From Gelidibacter gilvus (GTDB taxonomy: Bacteria > Bacteroidota > Bacteroidia > Flavobacteriales > Flavobacteriaceae), in contig NZ_SDDZ01000001.1 in assembly GCF_004115975.1 (NCBI RefSeq), positions 186,001 through 250,000 of the forward strand: a stretch of 64,000 bases of DNA, given 5' to 3'. How positions within the stretch are numbered: position 1 is the first letter of the stretch; every line of letters begins with the position of its first letter. The position numbers and the translations under genes were made by a program. The notes beneath the pieces are model-generated. The model was not told the origin of the DNA. It saw nothing but the letters and a program-made list of their open reading frames with translations, and made no database searches. Shown here in pieces: positions 24,777 through 33,468 of the stretch.

Positions 24777-26315
24777 ATGAATGATAAAAAACATATAGAC
24801 CGTCTTTTTCAGGAGAAATTCAAAAATTTTGAAGCCACTCCTGACGATGCTGTGTGGGAGAACATCCACAATGCACTTCATAAAGATAAGCGCAAACGTC
24901 GCGTGGTTCCTTTATGGTGGTTTGCAGCGGGTGTTGCTGCCGTTTTGGTGTTGCTACTTACGGTTGGTGATATTTTCAATCGTGGTGAAAGATTTAACAC
25001 TCCAGAAACTCAAACTGTCGGCAATGAAAATACGCGCGGTTCATCTAAATCAACTCACGAAATTACTGTTGACCAAAATAAAAGTAATTCAGGTGATATA
25101 GAAAACAACACTTCTAATGACCTAGTAAATACTGAGCAATCTGAAAGCACAGAGAATACCTCTAAAAATGACATTCATAAAAAGTCAGAAAACGATAACG
25201 ATAAAACAGCGACACAAATCGCACAAGAGAATTCCCGCGGCAACAAAGTCAATCCATCGGATGCTAGAGATAATATAACTTCTTCTAAAAAGGAGAAAAC
25301 GTCTGTTTCAAATATCAAAAAAGAAGCCATCGCTAAAAACACCCCAAATCTACCTGGGCTTGATGCCAATCAAAAAGCTACAGAACCAGATGGTGTAAGA
25401 AATAAAGTAATCCCAGAATCTGAGAAAGATCAAACCCAAATTGCTAAGGTTACAGATCAGAACATTTCTAAAGAAACAGAAACACTTAAAGAAAATAAAG
25501 ACCTAATTGCCTTAAATAAAGAGCAAGAAAGTATTGAAGAGGCTATTGCCAAAGCCAATTCGACAAATGAAAAAGAAAAAGAAGAGCAACCAAACAGGTG
25601 GAACATTACCCCAAATGTGGCACCTGTTTATTTTAACAGTTTAGGAAAAGGCTCAACTATTTCTAGTCAATTTGTAAATAACAGCAAAAGCGGCGAAGTT
25701 AATATGAGTTATGGCATCAATGGCAGTTATGCTATTAATGATAAGATAAAAATTAGAGCAGGAGTCAACAAGGTAGCTTTAGGTTATAGCACTGATGGAG
25801 TTATGGCATTCAAGGATATCAATAGCTCTAATGGCAATACAGGCAGTAAAGACTTGCAGAACATCAATTTCACGAGCCAAAGAAAAGCAGATGCCTACAT
25901 GAGTACGTCCAACATCAATTCAGAATCGGCGCCACAGTTTATGGTCTCTAACGTTAACGGTGCTTTAGAACAGCAATTTGAATATATTGAAGTGCCTTTA
26001 GAAGTTGAATATAGCATTATAGACAGTAAAATTGGAATGAACGTCATTGGAGGATTTAGCACGCTTTTCCTTAATAACAATGAAGTTTATACGGTTTTAA
26101 ACAATGAAAGATCACTCTTGGGCGAAGCAAATAATATCAATAGTACAAGTTATAGTGCCAATTTTGGATTAGGTTTTAACTATAACATATCACATACACT
26201 TAAACTAAATCTTGAGCCGATGTTTAAGTATCAATTAAACACATTTACCAATACGTCAGGCGATTTTAGACCGTATTTCATTGGTGTTTATACAGGGTTT
26301 AGATTTAAATTTTAG
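24777..26315 (+). CDS. Membrane protein with anti-sigma-like head and beta-barrel-like C-terminus
   Basis: 512 residues. Residues 1-40 are charged and cytoplasm-like (HIDRLFQEKFKNFEATPDDAVWENI is not longer than needed for a short helical head). Residues about 44-66 are one membrane helix (VPLWWFAAGVAAVLVLLLTV). Residues about 70-265 are a low-complexity Asn/Ser/Lys/Glu spacer, and from about 268 the chain looks like an outer-membrane beta-barrel with alternating strands ending in VYTGFRFKF. It starts one base after the ECF sigma stop, so an anti-sigma or sensor role is inferred from context. No enzyme motif. Relatives are common next to Bacteroidota sigma factors. Confidence 0.7.
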   Translation: MNDKKHIDRLFQEKFKNFEATPDDAVWENIHNALHKDKRKRRVVPLWWFAAGVAAVLVLLLTVGDIFNRGERFNTPETQTVGNENTRGSSKSTHEITVDQNKSNSGDIENNTSNDLVNTEQSESTENTSKNDIHKKSENDNDKTATQIAQENSRGNKVNPSDARDNITSSKKEKTSVSNIKKEAIAKNTPNLPGLDANQKATEPDGVRNKVIPESEKDQTQIAKVTDQNISKETETLKENKDLIALNKEQESIEEAIAKANSTNEKEKEEQPNRWNITPNVAPVYFNSLGKGSTISSQFVNNSKSGEVNMSYGINGSYAINDKIKIRAGVNKVALGYSTDGVMAFKDINSSNGNTGSKDLQNINFTSQRKADAYMSTSNINSESAPQFMVSNVNGALEQQFEYIEVPLEVEYSIIDSKIGMNVIGGFSTLFLNNNEVYTVLNNERSLLGEANNINSTSYSANFGLGFNYNISHTLKLNLEPMFKYQLNTFTNTSGDFRPYFIGVYTGFRFKF

Positions 26316-26365
26316 ATTTTTAGTTGGTTAGGTAGTTATTGCAAATGCGCAATGATGAAGAAAAG

Positions 26366-26392
26366 CCGCTCTGTGCCAAGAGCGGTTTTTTT
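26366..26392 (+). terminator. Intrinsic terminator after the sigma-factor operon
   Basis: CCGCTCT, loop GTGCCA, AGAGCGG, then seven T. It reaches the end of the convergent acyltransferase gene. Confidence 0.9.
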
Positions 26393-27131
26393 AGTGTTTA
26401 CGGTATACCAACAATTGCTCAAGAATAATATTCCTAGCCTGACTATTTAAAGCTTTTGCGTCTTTTGAAGTGAGACTTTCCGTACTTAAAAACTGATGGA
26501 CTTTAACACGCATCTTACCTGGTCCACCGCTAAAAAACACATACGAAAAACGGTCTTTATTATCTACAAAAGTCATCGGGACAATGGGAATTTGATGATT
26601 AATGGCCAATCTAAAAGCACCATCCTTAAATTCGTCCAGAACAATATTTTCATCCGGCACACCTCCTTCAGGAAAAATACAGATGCTCAACCCTTGTTTC
26701 AACCGTTTTTGAGCTCTTAAAAAAACAGCTCTTCGGCTTTTTTCAGAACCTCTATCCACTAAAATACAGGTGCGCTTATAGAAAAATCCAAAAAGCGGAA
26801 TCTTTGCCAATTCGGCCTTTCCTACAAATACGAACGGATTTTTCGCACTCACTAACATCAACATAATATCTGCCATTGACGTGTGATTGGCAATAAACAT
26901 ATAGCTTTCTTTTAAGTCTAGAGGCTGTTCTTTTTTAACAATCCACCTAAAACCCATACCTATTAAGATGATTTTAGCCCATAAACGGGCCAATTTAAAG
27001 AAATAGGGATACCAAGTTTCCTTTAAAATAGAGAGGACTAAAATCGGAAACAATATCAGAATCGGCACGGTTACTAAAATGTAAAACCAAATGCGGTAAA
27101 GAATCCAAAAGGGGTATTTTACAATTTTCAT
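26391..27131 (-). CDS. plsC: 1-acyl-sn-glycerol-3-phosphate acyltransferase (PlsC-like)
   Basis: 246 residues. An N-terminal hydrophobic segment (about residues 8-35) is followed by the acyltransferase motifs NHTSMADIM (HX4D), then CILVDRGSEKSRRA, CIFPEGGVPDE and IPIVPMTFVD. It should acylate lysophosphatidate at the inner membrane to make phosphatidate. The gene's first 16 codons and its leader are part of a 180-bp unit that occurs three times in tandem upstream, so the start region has been copied. A TAGTTTTG fitting the -7 consensus lies only 5 bases before the ATG. Confidence 0.9.
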   Translation of the reverse strand: MKIVKYPFWILYRIWFYILVTVPILILFPILVLSILKETWYPYFFKLARLWAKIILIGMGFRWIVKKEQPLDLKESYMFIANHTSMADIMLMLVSAKNPFVFVGKAELAKIPLFGFFYKRTCILVDRGSEKSRRAVFLRAQKRLKQGLSICIFPEGGVPDENIVLDEFKDGAFRLAINHQIPIVPMTFVDNKDRFSYVFFSGGPGKMRVKVHQFLSTESLTSKDAKALNSQARNIILEQLLVYRKH

Positions 27132-27623
27132 CGGCTCAAAACTAAGTAATTTAATTGAGCTATTGATTGAAAAAATTTCGCAGTAGTCCCAGAATATAAG
27201 ATCGGCTAAACATGGAGATTAACTATGTTGAACCTAAAGGTTTCCTGCCTGCGCAGGAATTGGAAACCAAATGCGGTAAAGAATCCAAAAGGGGTATTTT
27301 ACAATTTTCATCGGCTCAAAACTAAGTAATTTAATTGAGCAATTGATTGAAAAAATTTCACAGTAGTCCCAGAATATAAGATCGGCTAAACATGGAGATT
27401 AACTACGTTGAACCTAAAGGTTTCCTGCCTGCGCAGGAATTGGAAACCAAATGCGGTAAAGAATCCAAAAGGGCTATTTTACAATTTTCATCGGCTCAAA
27501 ACTAAGTAATTTATTTGAGCAATTGATTGAAAAAATTTCACAGTATTCGCAGAATTTAAGATCGATTAAACAAGGAGATTAACTACGTTGAACCTAAAGG
27601 TTTCCTGCATGCGCAGGAATTGG
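27084..27623. repeat. Three tandem 180-bp repeats carrying the plsC 5' end
   Basis: Units 27084-27263, 27264-27443 and 27444-27623, in exact 180-base register, with a partial diverged fourth at 27624-27690. Each unit contains, on the - strand, the first 16 plsC codons, the leader, and a palindrome TTCCTGC-CTGC-GCAGGAA. The inner copies differ by few bases; the third has more changes and a stop after five codons (MKIVK). Confidence 0.95.
27234..27311 (-). CDS. 25-codon duplicate of the plsC start (micro-ORF)
   Basis: The second repeat copy preserves the plsC ATG and 16 codons (MKIVKYPFWILYRIWF), then runs through the palindrome (PIPAQAGNL) to a stop. It is a by-product of the tandem duplication and would be translated if transcription begins further upstream. 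No independent function is proposed. Confidence 0.3.
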   Translation of the reverse strand: MKIVKYPFWILYRIWFPIPAQAGNL

Positions 27624-27661
27624 CTTCAAAATGTTCATCAACTTAAAACTAGCCAATTTAA

Positions 27662-27692
27662 TTGAGCTATTGTTTGAAAAAAATTACCTTTG
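27662..27692 (+). promoter_or_regulatory. trpS promoter
   Basis: TTG at 27662, 20-base spacer, TACCTTTG at 27685-27692, an exact match to the Bacteroidota -33/-7 pattern and 48 bases before trpS. It lies in the diverged fourth copy of the 180-bp repeat; the other copies lack the -7 element here. Confidence 0.75.
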
Positions 27693-27716
27693 TGGTTCGT
27701 TGAACAATTAAAAAGA

Positions 27717-27734
27717 TTCCCGCCTTCGCGGGAA
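27717..27734 (+). repeat. YTTC-loop palindrome before trpS
   Basis: TTCCCGC-CTTC-GCGGGAA, perfect 7-bp stem, ending 5 bases before the trpS ATG and downstream of its promoter, so it would be in the mRNA leader. Confidence 0.8.
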
Positions 27735-27739
27735 ATGTT

Positions 27740-28708
27740 ATGGCAAGAATACTCACAGGAATACAAAGTACAGGCACACCACATTTAGGAAACATTTTAG
27801 GGGCAATCATGCCTGCAATCACTATGGCGAATGACTCTAAAAACAATTCGTTTCTATTTATCGCAGACATGCATTCCTTGACCCAAATCAAGGATGCCGA
27901 AACCCTACGTTACAACACCCATAGCGTTGCGGCTACTTGGCTGGCTTTTGGTTTAGATATTGAAAAAGTGGTGTTTTATCGTCAAAGCGACATACCTCAA
28001 ACAACAGAGCTTTCTTGGTATTTAAGCTGTTTCTTTCCGTATCAACGTTTGATGCTGGCACACAGTTTTAAGGATAAGGCGGACCGACTTGAAGACGTGA
28101 ATGCAGGCTTGTTTACTTACCCCATGTTGATGGCTGCCGATATTTTATTGTATGATGCCGAAATTATTCCAGTAGGAAAGGACCAATTGCAACATATTGA
28201 AATGACCCGTGATGTCGCTTCCCGTTTTCATGCCAGAATGGGCGAAACTTTTGTAATGCCAGAAGGTAAAATACAAGAAAACACGATGCTCGTTCCTGGA
28301 ACCGATGGTACCAAAATGAGCAAAAGCAATAACAATTTCATCAATATATTTCTACCTGAAAAACAGCTACGTAAACAAATTATGGCCATTGAAACAGATA
28401 GCACGCCATTAGAAGATCCAAAAAATTGGAGCAGCTGTAATTGTTTTACAATTTATAGCTTATTGGCATCTGATGATGAGATCAAAACTATGAAGCAAAA
28501 CTATGAACAAGGCAATTACGGCTATGGGCATGCTAAACAGGCTTTATATGAATTGATCCTTTCAAAATTTGAAACACCACGTGAACGCTATCATTATTAT
28601 ATGAATCATTTGGAGGAAATAGACAAAACTCTTGCGATTGGAGCTGAAAAAGCGCGATTGGTGGCAGACGAGGTTTTAGGACGGGTACGGACGAAACTTG
28701 GTTATTAG
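27740..28708 (+). CDS. trpS: Tryptophanyl-tRNA synthetase
   Basis: Class I synthetase charging tRNA(Trp). 322 residues, normal length. The HIGH-type motif is TPHLGN near the N-terminus, and the KMSKS loop is present exactly (GTKMSKSNNN). PVGKDQLQHIEMTRDVA is the tryptophan/ATP-site segment. A single gene with its own promoter and a hairpin leader just before the ATG. Confidence 0.97.
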   Translation: MARILTGIQSTGTPHLGNILGAIMPAITMANDSKNNSFLFIADMHSLTQIKDAETLRYNTHSVAATWLAFGLDIEKVVFYRQSDIPQTTELSWYLSCFFPYQRLMLAHSFKDKADRLEDVNAGLFTYPMLMAADILLYDAEIIPVGKDQLQHIEMTRDVASRFHARMGETFVMPEGKIQENTMLVPGTDGTKMSKSNNNFINIFLPEKQLRKQIMAIETDSTPLEDPKNWSSCNCFTIYSLLASDDEIKTMKQNYEQGNYGYGHAKQALYELILSKFETPRERYHYYMNHLEEIDKTLAIGAEKARLVADEVLGRVRTKLGY

Positions 28709-28834
28709 TTGCAAGAGCTATTCAGCGTTTCAAAACTTCAGGCGGAATACCGTGCACGTTTAAAATCTTCAAAAAATACCTTATTAGGATTTATCCATAA
28801 TTTACGGCATTAATAAAGCCGACAGATCTAGAAC

Positions 28835-28868
28835 CAAAAAACCCTCTCTGTTTTCAGAAAGGGTTTTT
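28835..28868. terminator. Bidirectional terminator between trpS and rpmA
   Basis: AAAAACCCT..CTG-TTTT-CAG..AAGGGTTTTT with A and T runs on both sides. It serves the convergent trpS and rplU-rpmA units. Confidence 0.85.
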
Positions 28869-28892
28869 AAGTATTAAAAGAATCTGTAAAAA

Positions 28893-29153
28893 TTAAACCT
28901 CAAATGGTTCAATTGATACATAAGACCTGTTGTCTTTTTTCTTTGTGAATTTCACTAGACCATCAACTTGTGCATGCAAAGTGTGATCTTTTCCGCCATA
29001 CACATTTTCACCTGGGTGATGTGTATTGCCTCTTTGTCTTACGATGATATTTCCAGCAACAGCAGCTTGACCACCAAAAATCTTCACACCAAGGCGTTTC
29101 GATTCTGAGTCTCTACCGTTTTTAGAACTACCAACTCCTTTTTTATGAGCCAT
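28893..29153 (-). CDS. rpmA: 50S ribosomal protein L27
   Basis: 86 residues. It begins [20 protein letters not shown], without the cleaved N-terminal extension of Firmicutes, and continues with [17 protein letters not shown], the diagnostic L27 core. The N-terminus reaches the peptidyl-transferase centre. It is the second gene after rplU, 48 bases downstream, with a small hairpin in between. Confidence 0.97.
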   Translation of the reverse strand: MAHKKGVGSSKNGRDSESKRLGVKIFGGQAAVAGNIIVRQRGNTHHPGENVYGGKDHTLHAQVDGLVKFTKKKDNRSYVSIEPFEV

Positions 29154-29172
29154 TGTCTTAAGGTTTTAAATA

Positions 29173-29189
29173 TCTGCCTTGTCGGCAGA
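29173..29189 (-). repeat. Small hairpin between rplU and rpmA
   Basis: TCTGCC, loop TTGTC, GGCAGA. No U-tract follows, so transcription probably continues into rpmA. Confidence 0.5.
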
Positions 29190-29201
29190 CAGATTATTAT
29201 A

Positions 29202-29963
29202 TTATTTTTTGTCTTTCAACAAAGCTTTTGCTTGTTTTACCCACTCTTCAGTTTCGATCTTCTCACGAGTGATACCATCGATAGCTGAAAGTTCTTCTCT
29301 ATCAGCAGCTTTCAATTTGCTGATTTGCTCAAAGGTATAAATACCTAATTCGTTGAGCTTCTCTTCGTAAACAGGACCGATTCCGTTGATCAATTTTAGA
29401 TCATCAGCATCTGCTTTTAATGCCGTTCCAATACTGTGAAGTACTTTGTCAATGTTGATTTCAACGTTCGCATCTTCCGCTCTGTGCTCTGCACGAGTTA
29501 CTAAATTCTCACTGACTTCAACTTCTTTTTTAGCAGTTTTCTTTGGTTCTACTTCTTTAGCCTCTTTAACTGGTGCAGCTTTTTCAGCTTTTGCTGGCTT
29601 TTCTGCCTTAGCAGGTTTAGCTTTTACAGTTTTGTCGGCTTTAGTAGCTCCTGAAGCAACAATGCTTTCAATAATGATTTCAGTAAGAGCTTGACGGTGT
29701 CCGTTTTTCACACGGTAACCTTTACGTCTTTTCTTTTTGAAAACGATAACTTTATCACCTTTAAGGTGACTTAAGACTTTTGCTCCTACTTGAGCTCCGT
29801 CTATAGCTGGGGCGCCTAAAGTAAATTTATCACCATCACCAATCAAAAGAACATTATCGAAAGACACAGTCTTTCCTTCTTCTGTTGCTAAACGGTGAAC
29901 AAACACTTTCTGGTCTTTTTCAACTTTGAATTGTTGCCCTGCTATCTCTACAATTGCGTACAT
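29202..29963 (-). CDS. rplU: 50S ribosomal protein L21 with long C-terminal extension
   Basis: 253 residues, over twice the usual 100-105. Residues 1-102 are ordinary L21 (YAIVEIAGQQFKVEKDQKV, KKKRRKGYRVKNGHRQ). Residues about 106-150 are a Lys/Ala/Glu-rich linker. Residues about 185-245 resemble a helix-hairpin-helix module (DDLKLINGIGPVYEEKLNEL, then IDGITREKIETEEWVKQAK), a fold used to bind nucleic acids. Similar extended L21 forms are known in Flavobacteria, so this is not a sequencing fusion. First gene of rplU-rpmA, with a clear promoter upstream. Confidence 0.95.
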   Translation of the reverse strand: MYAIVEIAGQQFKVEKDQKVFVHRLATEEGKTVSFDNVLLIGDGDKFTLGAPAIDGAQVGAKVLSHLKGDKVIVFKKKRRKGYRVKNGHRQALTEIIIESIVASGATKADKTVKAKPAKAEKPAKAEKAAPVKEAKEVEPKKTAKKEVEVSENLVTRAEHRAEDANVEINIDKVLHSIGTALKADADDLKLINGIGPVYEEKLNELGIYTFEQISKLKAADREELSAIDGITREKIETEEWVKQAKALLKDKK

Positions 29964-30006
29964 AGCGTAACGTTTAAATTAGTTAATTTTTATTCTAAAA
30001 TGGGTG

Positions 30007-30036
30007 CAAATATACATCTAAATTATTAAACTACAA
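30007..30036 (-). promoter_or_regulatory. rplU-rpmA promoter
   Basis: On the - strand TTG, 19-base spacer, TATATTTG, 44 bases before the rplU ATG. Exact match to the phylum's housekeeping promoter. Confidence 0.8.
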
Positions 30037-30161
30037 ACGTTTTTTAACGCCTATAAGGATTATTTGAGATAAAATGAAGAAAGATGATGATTTTTCATTT
30101 TCTGGAAACTTAAAACTACAATTTACAAAAAAATTAGATTGCGCCAAAAGCTCTACTTCAA

Positions 30162-31400
30162 TTACAGTTTCTGTCGTCCAATTGAGCCCTCTTCAGTTGG
30201 AATCAATTCAAAAATATGGGATGGTGCCAATGTTTTCTCAATAGTATGGGAGACATAGATTATAGTGATTTCAGTTTTTTCAACCAAAGTATTTATCAAT
30301 TGTGAAACCAAAATCGTGTTTTCAGGATCAAGGCCTTCAAATGGTTCGTCCAAAATCAATAAGGGCGGTTGTTTAATTAACGCCCTAACTATTAACACCA
30401 ATCGTTGTTGCCCTAAGGACAGTCTATTGAAATAAGAATTTTTTAAATGTCTCATTTCAATAATATCAAGCCATTGTAATGCTTTTTGCTGTTGCATCCC
30501 ACTTGGCTTTGCGTATAATCCAATAGAATCAAAAAACCCAGATAGAACCATTTGTTCTACGGTATGATTTCTTTTAAACAACTCGCTGAGGTTAGTCGAA
30601 AAATAACCAATCTTCTTTTTGATATCCCAGATACTTTCACCACTTCCTTTCTTTCGGTCGAACAAAGTGATATCCTGTCCGAAAGCTTTAGGATTGTCGC
30701 CAGTAATTAAAGACAATAAGGTACTCTTTCCTGAACCATTAGGCCCAACGAGTTGCCAAAATTCTCCTTGTTTAACTTCCCATGAAATATTTTTGACGAT
30801 GGGTTGCTCCTCATAGATTACAGAAACCTTATGGAATTTTATGTGGGTTTCATAAGCCTCTTTAAAGGACACGAGAGAACTTGGAAAATCAGATGTATAT
30901 TTAAATCTTTTAGGTTCGGTTGCCGTTTTTTTCTCAGAAACAACAAAAGAGTTTTCAGACACAGAACCTCTATTCTTTATAAATGGCAATAAGCTTTCTT
31001 CTTCATGAACCAATTGTAGTATCGATATGGAATTTGACAATTCAAAAAGCCGCTCGTACAAAATCGTTCTTGACGACTGATCCAGATGGTCAAAAGGATT
31101 GTCAAAAATAATATAATCTGGATTTTGGGCCAAACAGTATTCCAAAAACAGCTTTCGTCGTTCTCCCGATGAAAAGGTGCGCAATGGCCTGTTTGCTGAA
31201 GTTGTAATTTCAATGGTGTGATGCCTGTGTTCTTTTTCAATTAATTCGGCAATTGCCAAATCAGAAAACAGGACACCTTCATAATCATTATAAATGCTTA
31301 GACCACCTGTACTCCTGCTGGATAAAATCTGATGTATAAAGGCGTTTTTATCAACAGCATTAGATACGACGATGCCGTAGTGAACAGGATTTTGATGCAA
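30162..31400 (-). CDS. Tandem ABC ATPase (ModF-like), first half degenerate
   Basis: 412 residues with two ABC modules and no membrane segment. The second module (from about 185) is complete: Walker A GPNGSGKST, signature LSLGQQRLV, Walker B LLILDEPFEGLD, switch His in VSHTIE. The first has a signature-like FSSGERRKLF and a Walker B-like YIIFDNPFDHLD, but the expected Walker A position reads VVSNAVDKNAF, so it probably cannot bind ATP in the usual way. The architecture is like ModF, whose role is uncertain. It could be a translation- or transport-linked ATPase; no permease is nearby. Confidence 0.83.
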   Translation of the reverse strand: MHQNPVHYGIVVSNAVDKNAFIHQILSSRSTGGLSIYNDYEGVLFSDLAIAELIEKEHRHHTIEITTSANRPLRTFSSGERRKLFLEYCLAQNPDYIIFDNPFDHLDQSSRTILYERLFELSNSISILQLVHEEESLLPFIKNRGSVSENSFVVSEKKTATEPKRFKYTSDFPSSLVSFKEAYETHIKFHKVSVIYEEQPIVKNISWEVKQGEFWQLVGPNGSGKSTLLSLITGDNPKAFGQDITLFDRKKGSGESIWDIKKKIGYFSTNLSELFKRNHTVEQMVLSGFFDSIGLYAKPSGMQQQKALQWLDIIEMRHLKNSYFNRLSLGQQRLVLIVRALIKQPPLLILDEPFEGLDPENTILVSQLINTLVEKTEITIIYVSHTIEKTLAPSHIFELIPTEEGSIGRQKL

Positions 31401-31439
31401 TGTTTTGATTGACTTATCGAAGTTAGAATAAAGTTAACC

Positions 31440-31928
31440 TTAGAGTTTATCTTTTGGGGTATTATTACTGAAGTGTTCCTGTTGGCCAAGATTTTGACTT
31501 TTCTTAAAGATTTGCATCCAAGTCAATGTCAACACGGCAGTTGAGGCCAGCCCTTCCATTAGAATAATAAGAATTAAAATACCTCCACCGCGCTCAGTAT
31601 CGTCAAACCAATTCTTTAAAATGGTTTCGGGAAATCCCTTATCGAGATGGAACATATAGACAGCCATAAAAACAATAAAGCATCCCGTGGCAATAAATCC
31701 AGTAAGCAAACCGGTTTTAAAACCATCCACATAGGTGAAATCAGCAGTGTACTTATATTTGTAATACTTGATGGCGAAGTAAATGCCCGCCGCCATGAAG
31801 AGACCATTGGCCAAACGCAACCAAAGCTTATCATGCAAATTGAATAGTCTCAAAATCAAGAAATAAGCAATTAAGCTACCGGCAACAAACAACCCATATT
31901 TTAAGGCCACTGATAAAGATCTGTTCAT
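31440..31928 (-). CDS. DUF4199-like membrane protein
   Basis: 162 residues with four likely membrane helices (about 8-26, 34-52, 70-92 and 122-145). The short motif YVDGFKTGLLTGFIATGCF fits the DUF4199 family common in Bacteroidota. Function unknown. It is just upstream of the tandem ABC gene (39-base gap) on the same strand and may be co-transcribed, but a permease role is not supported. Confidence 0.6.
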   Translation of the reverse strand: MNRSLSVALKYGLFVAGSLIAYFLILRLFNLHDKLWLRLANGLFMAAGIYFAIKYYKYKYTADFTYVDGFKTGLLTGFIATGCFIVFMAVYMFHLDKGFPETILKNWFDDTERGGGILILIILMEGLASTAVLTLTWMQIFKKSQNLGQQEHFSNNTPKDKL

Positions 31929-32119
31929 AAAATGATGATTTAAGTTTTTAGAATCTTAAATTTCGACAAAATTTCACTATTAAAGTAACTTTTTAAGCTT
32001 AAATTTTGTCGTATATACCCAATTGCTATATTCATTGCTTATTTTTGTTTGGATTTGTAACAAATGCTTACATAAGGTTACTTATAGTACACGATAACTA
32101 ATATTTTAAAAAACACACA

Positions 32120-33439
32120 ATGAAAAAACACTTATTCTCTTTAACCGCTTTGCTGCTTTTTGGCACTCTTGCCAACGCACAACAGGTTGAATTTGAAGAG
32201 TTTGATTTAGACAACGGATTACACGTCATTCTTCATCAAGACAATTCAGCTCCCGTAGTAATTACCTCAGTAATGTATGATGTTGGAGGAAAAGATTATG
32301 AACCTGGTCGGACCGGCTTTGCCCACTTTTTTGAACACTTATTGTTTGAAGGCACCAAAAACATTGGTCGTGGCGAATGGTTTACTATTGTCTCTTCAAA
32401 CGGAGGTTCCAACAATGCCAACACGTCTCAGGATAGAACTTACTATTATGAAGTTTTCCCTTCAAATAATTTAGAACTTGGTTTATGGATGGAGTCTGAG
32501 CGTTTGATGCATCCAATCATCAACCAAATTGGTGTGGATACTCAAAATGAAGTGGTAAAGGAAGAAAAAAGATTGCGTTTTGACAATGCTCCTTATGGCG
32601 GATTCTTAGCTGCAATTGGCGAGAATTTATTCAAAGTACATCCTTATAAAGAAAAGCTCATTGGTGAAATGGAAGACTTGGATGCTGCTACATTAGAAGA
32701 ATTCAACGCTTATTTCAAAAAATATTATGTCCCGAATAATGCAGTTTTAGTAGTTGCTGGTGATATTGATGTTGCTAAGACAAAAAAAATGGTGAAGGAT
32801 TATTTTGGTCCAATCCCAAGAGGTGCTGATGTGGTTAGAAATTTCCCTAAAGAAACACCAGTTACTGAAACAATTAAAGCGAATTACTACGATAACAATA
32901 TCCAAATTCCAGCCGTTATTGCTGCATACCGTACACCGGGTTTTAAAGAACGCGAATCTTATATATTGGATATGATTTCAAGTTATTTAAGTGGTGGTAA
33001 AAGCTCTGTACTTTACAAAAAAATGGTAGATGAAAAGAAAATGGCACTGCAAGCACAGGCCATCAACGTAGGCCAAATGGATTACAGCGTATTTGCAATC
33101 CTAGCTTTACCTTTAGGAGATGTGCCATTGGACAGCTTATTGGCTGAAATGGATGAGGAAATCGTTAAACTTCAAAATGAATTGATTTCTGAAAGAGATT
33201 ACCAGAAACTTAAAAATCAGTTTGAAAACCAATACGTCAACTCTAACTCAAGCGTTTCAGGTATTGCTGAGAATTTGGCAACCAACTACCTTTTAAAAGG
33301 TGATGTGAACCTCATCAATAATGAAATTGATATCTATCGTTCTGTCACAAGAGAAGAAATTAGAGATGTTGCCAAAAAATATTTGAGTTCAAACCAACGC
33401 CTTGAGCTTGACTATCTTCCAAAAAAAGATAACCAATAA
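32120..33439 (+). CDS. M16-family zinc peptidase, catalytic partner
   Basis: 439 residues with a signal peptide ending ANAQ. The inverted zinc motif HxxEH is present as HFFEHLLFEG, with the downstream glutamate region TQNEVVKEEKRLR. It cleaves short peptides in a closed chamber formed with a partner subunit. The next gene, 29 bases after the stop, is a related protein without HxxEH, so the two probably make a heterodimer in the periplasm, as in mitochondrial processing peptidase-type pairs. Confidence 0.92.
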   Translation: MKKHLFSLTALLLFGTLANAQQVEFEEFDLDNGLHVILHQDNSAPVVITSVMYDVGGKDYEPGRTGFAHFFEHLLFEGTKNIGRGEWFTIVSSNGGSNNANTSQDRTYYYEVFPSNNLELGLWMESERLMHPIINQIGVDTQNEVVKEEKRLRFDNAPYGGFLAAIGENLFKVHPYKEKLIGEMEDLDAATLEEFNAYFKKYYVPNNAVLVVAGDIDVAKTKKMVKDYFGPIPRGADVVRNFPKETPVTETIKANYYDNNIQIPAVIAAYRTPGFKERESYILDMISSYLSGGKSSVLYKKMVDEKKMALQAQAINVGQMDYSVFAILALPLGDVPLDSLLAEMDEEIVKLQNELISERDYQKLKNQFENQYVNSNSSVSGIAENLATNYLLKGDVNLINNEIDIYRSVTREEIRDVAKKYLSSNQRLELDYLPKKDNQ

Positions 33440-33468
33440 TTAAAACTTAAAAACAAACATTGTATCAT

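Noticed and set aside
27084-27623. A CRISPR-like array
   Set aside because: The units are 180 bp with no separate spacers and contain part of plsC; there are no cas genes. It is an ordinary tandem duplication.
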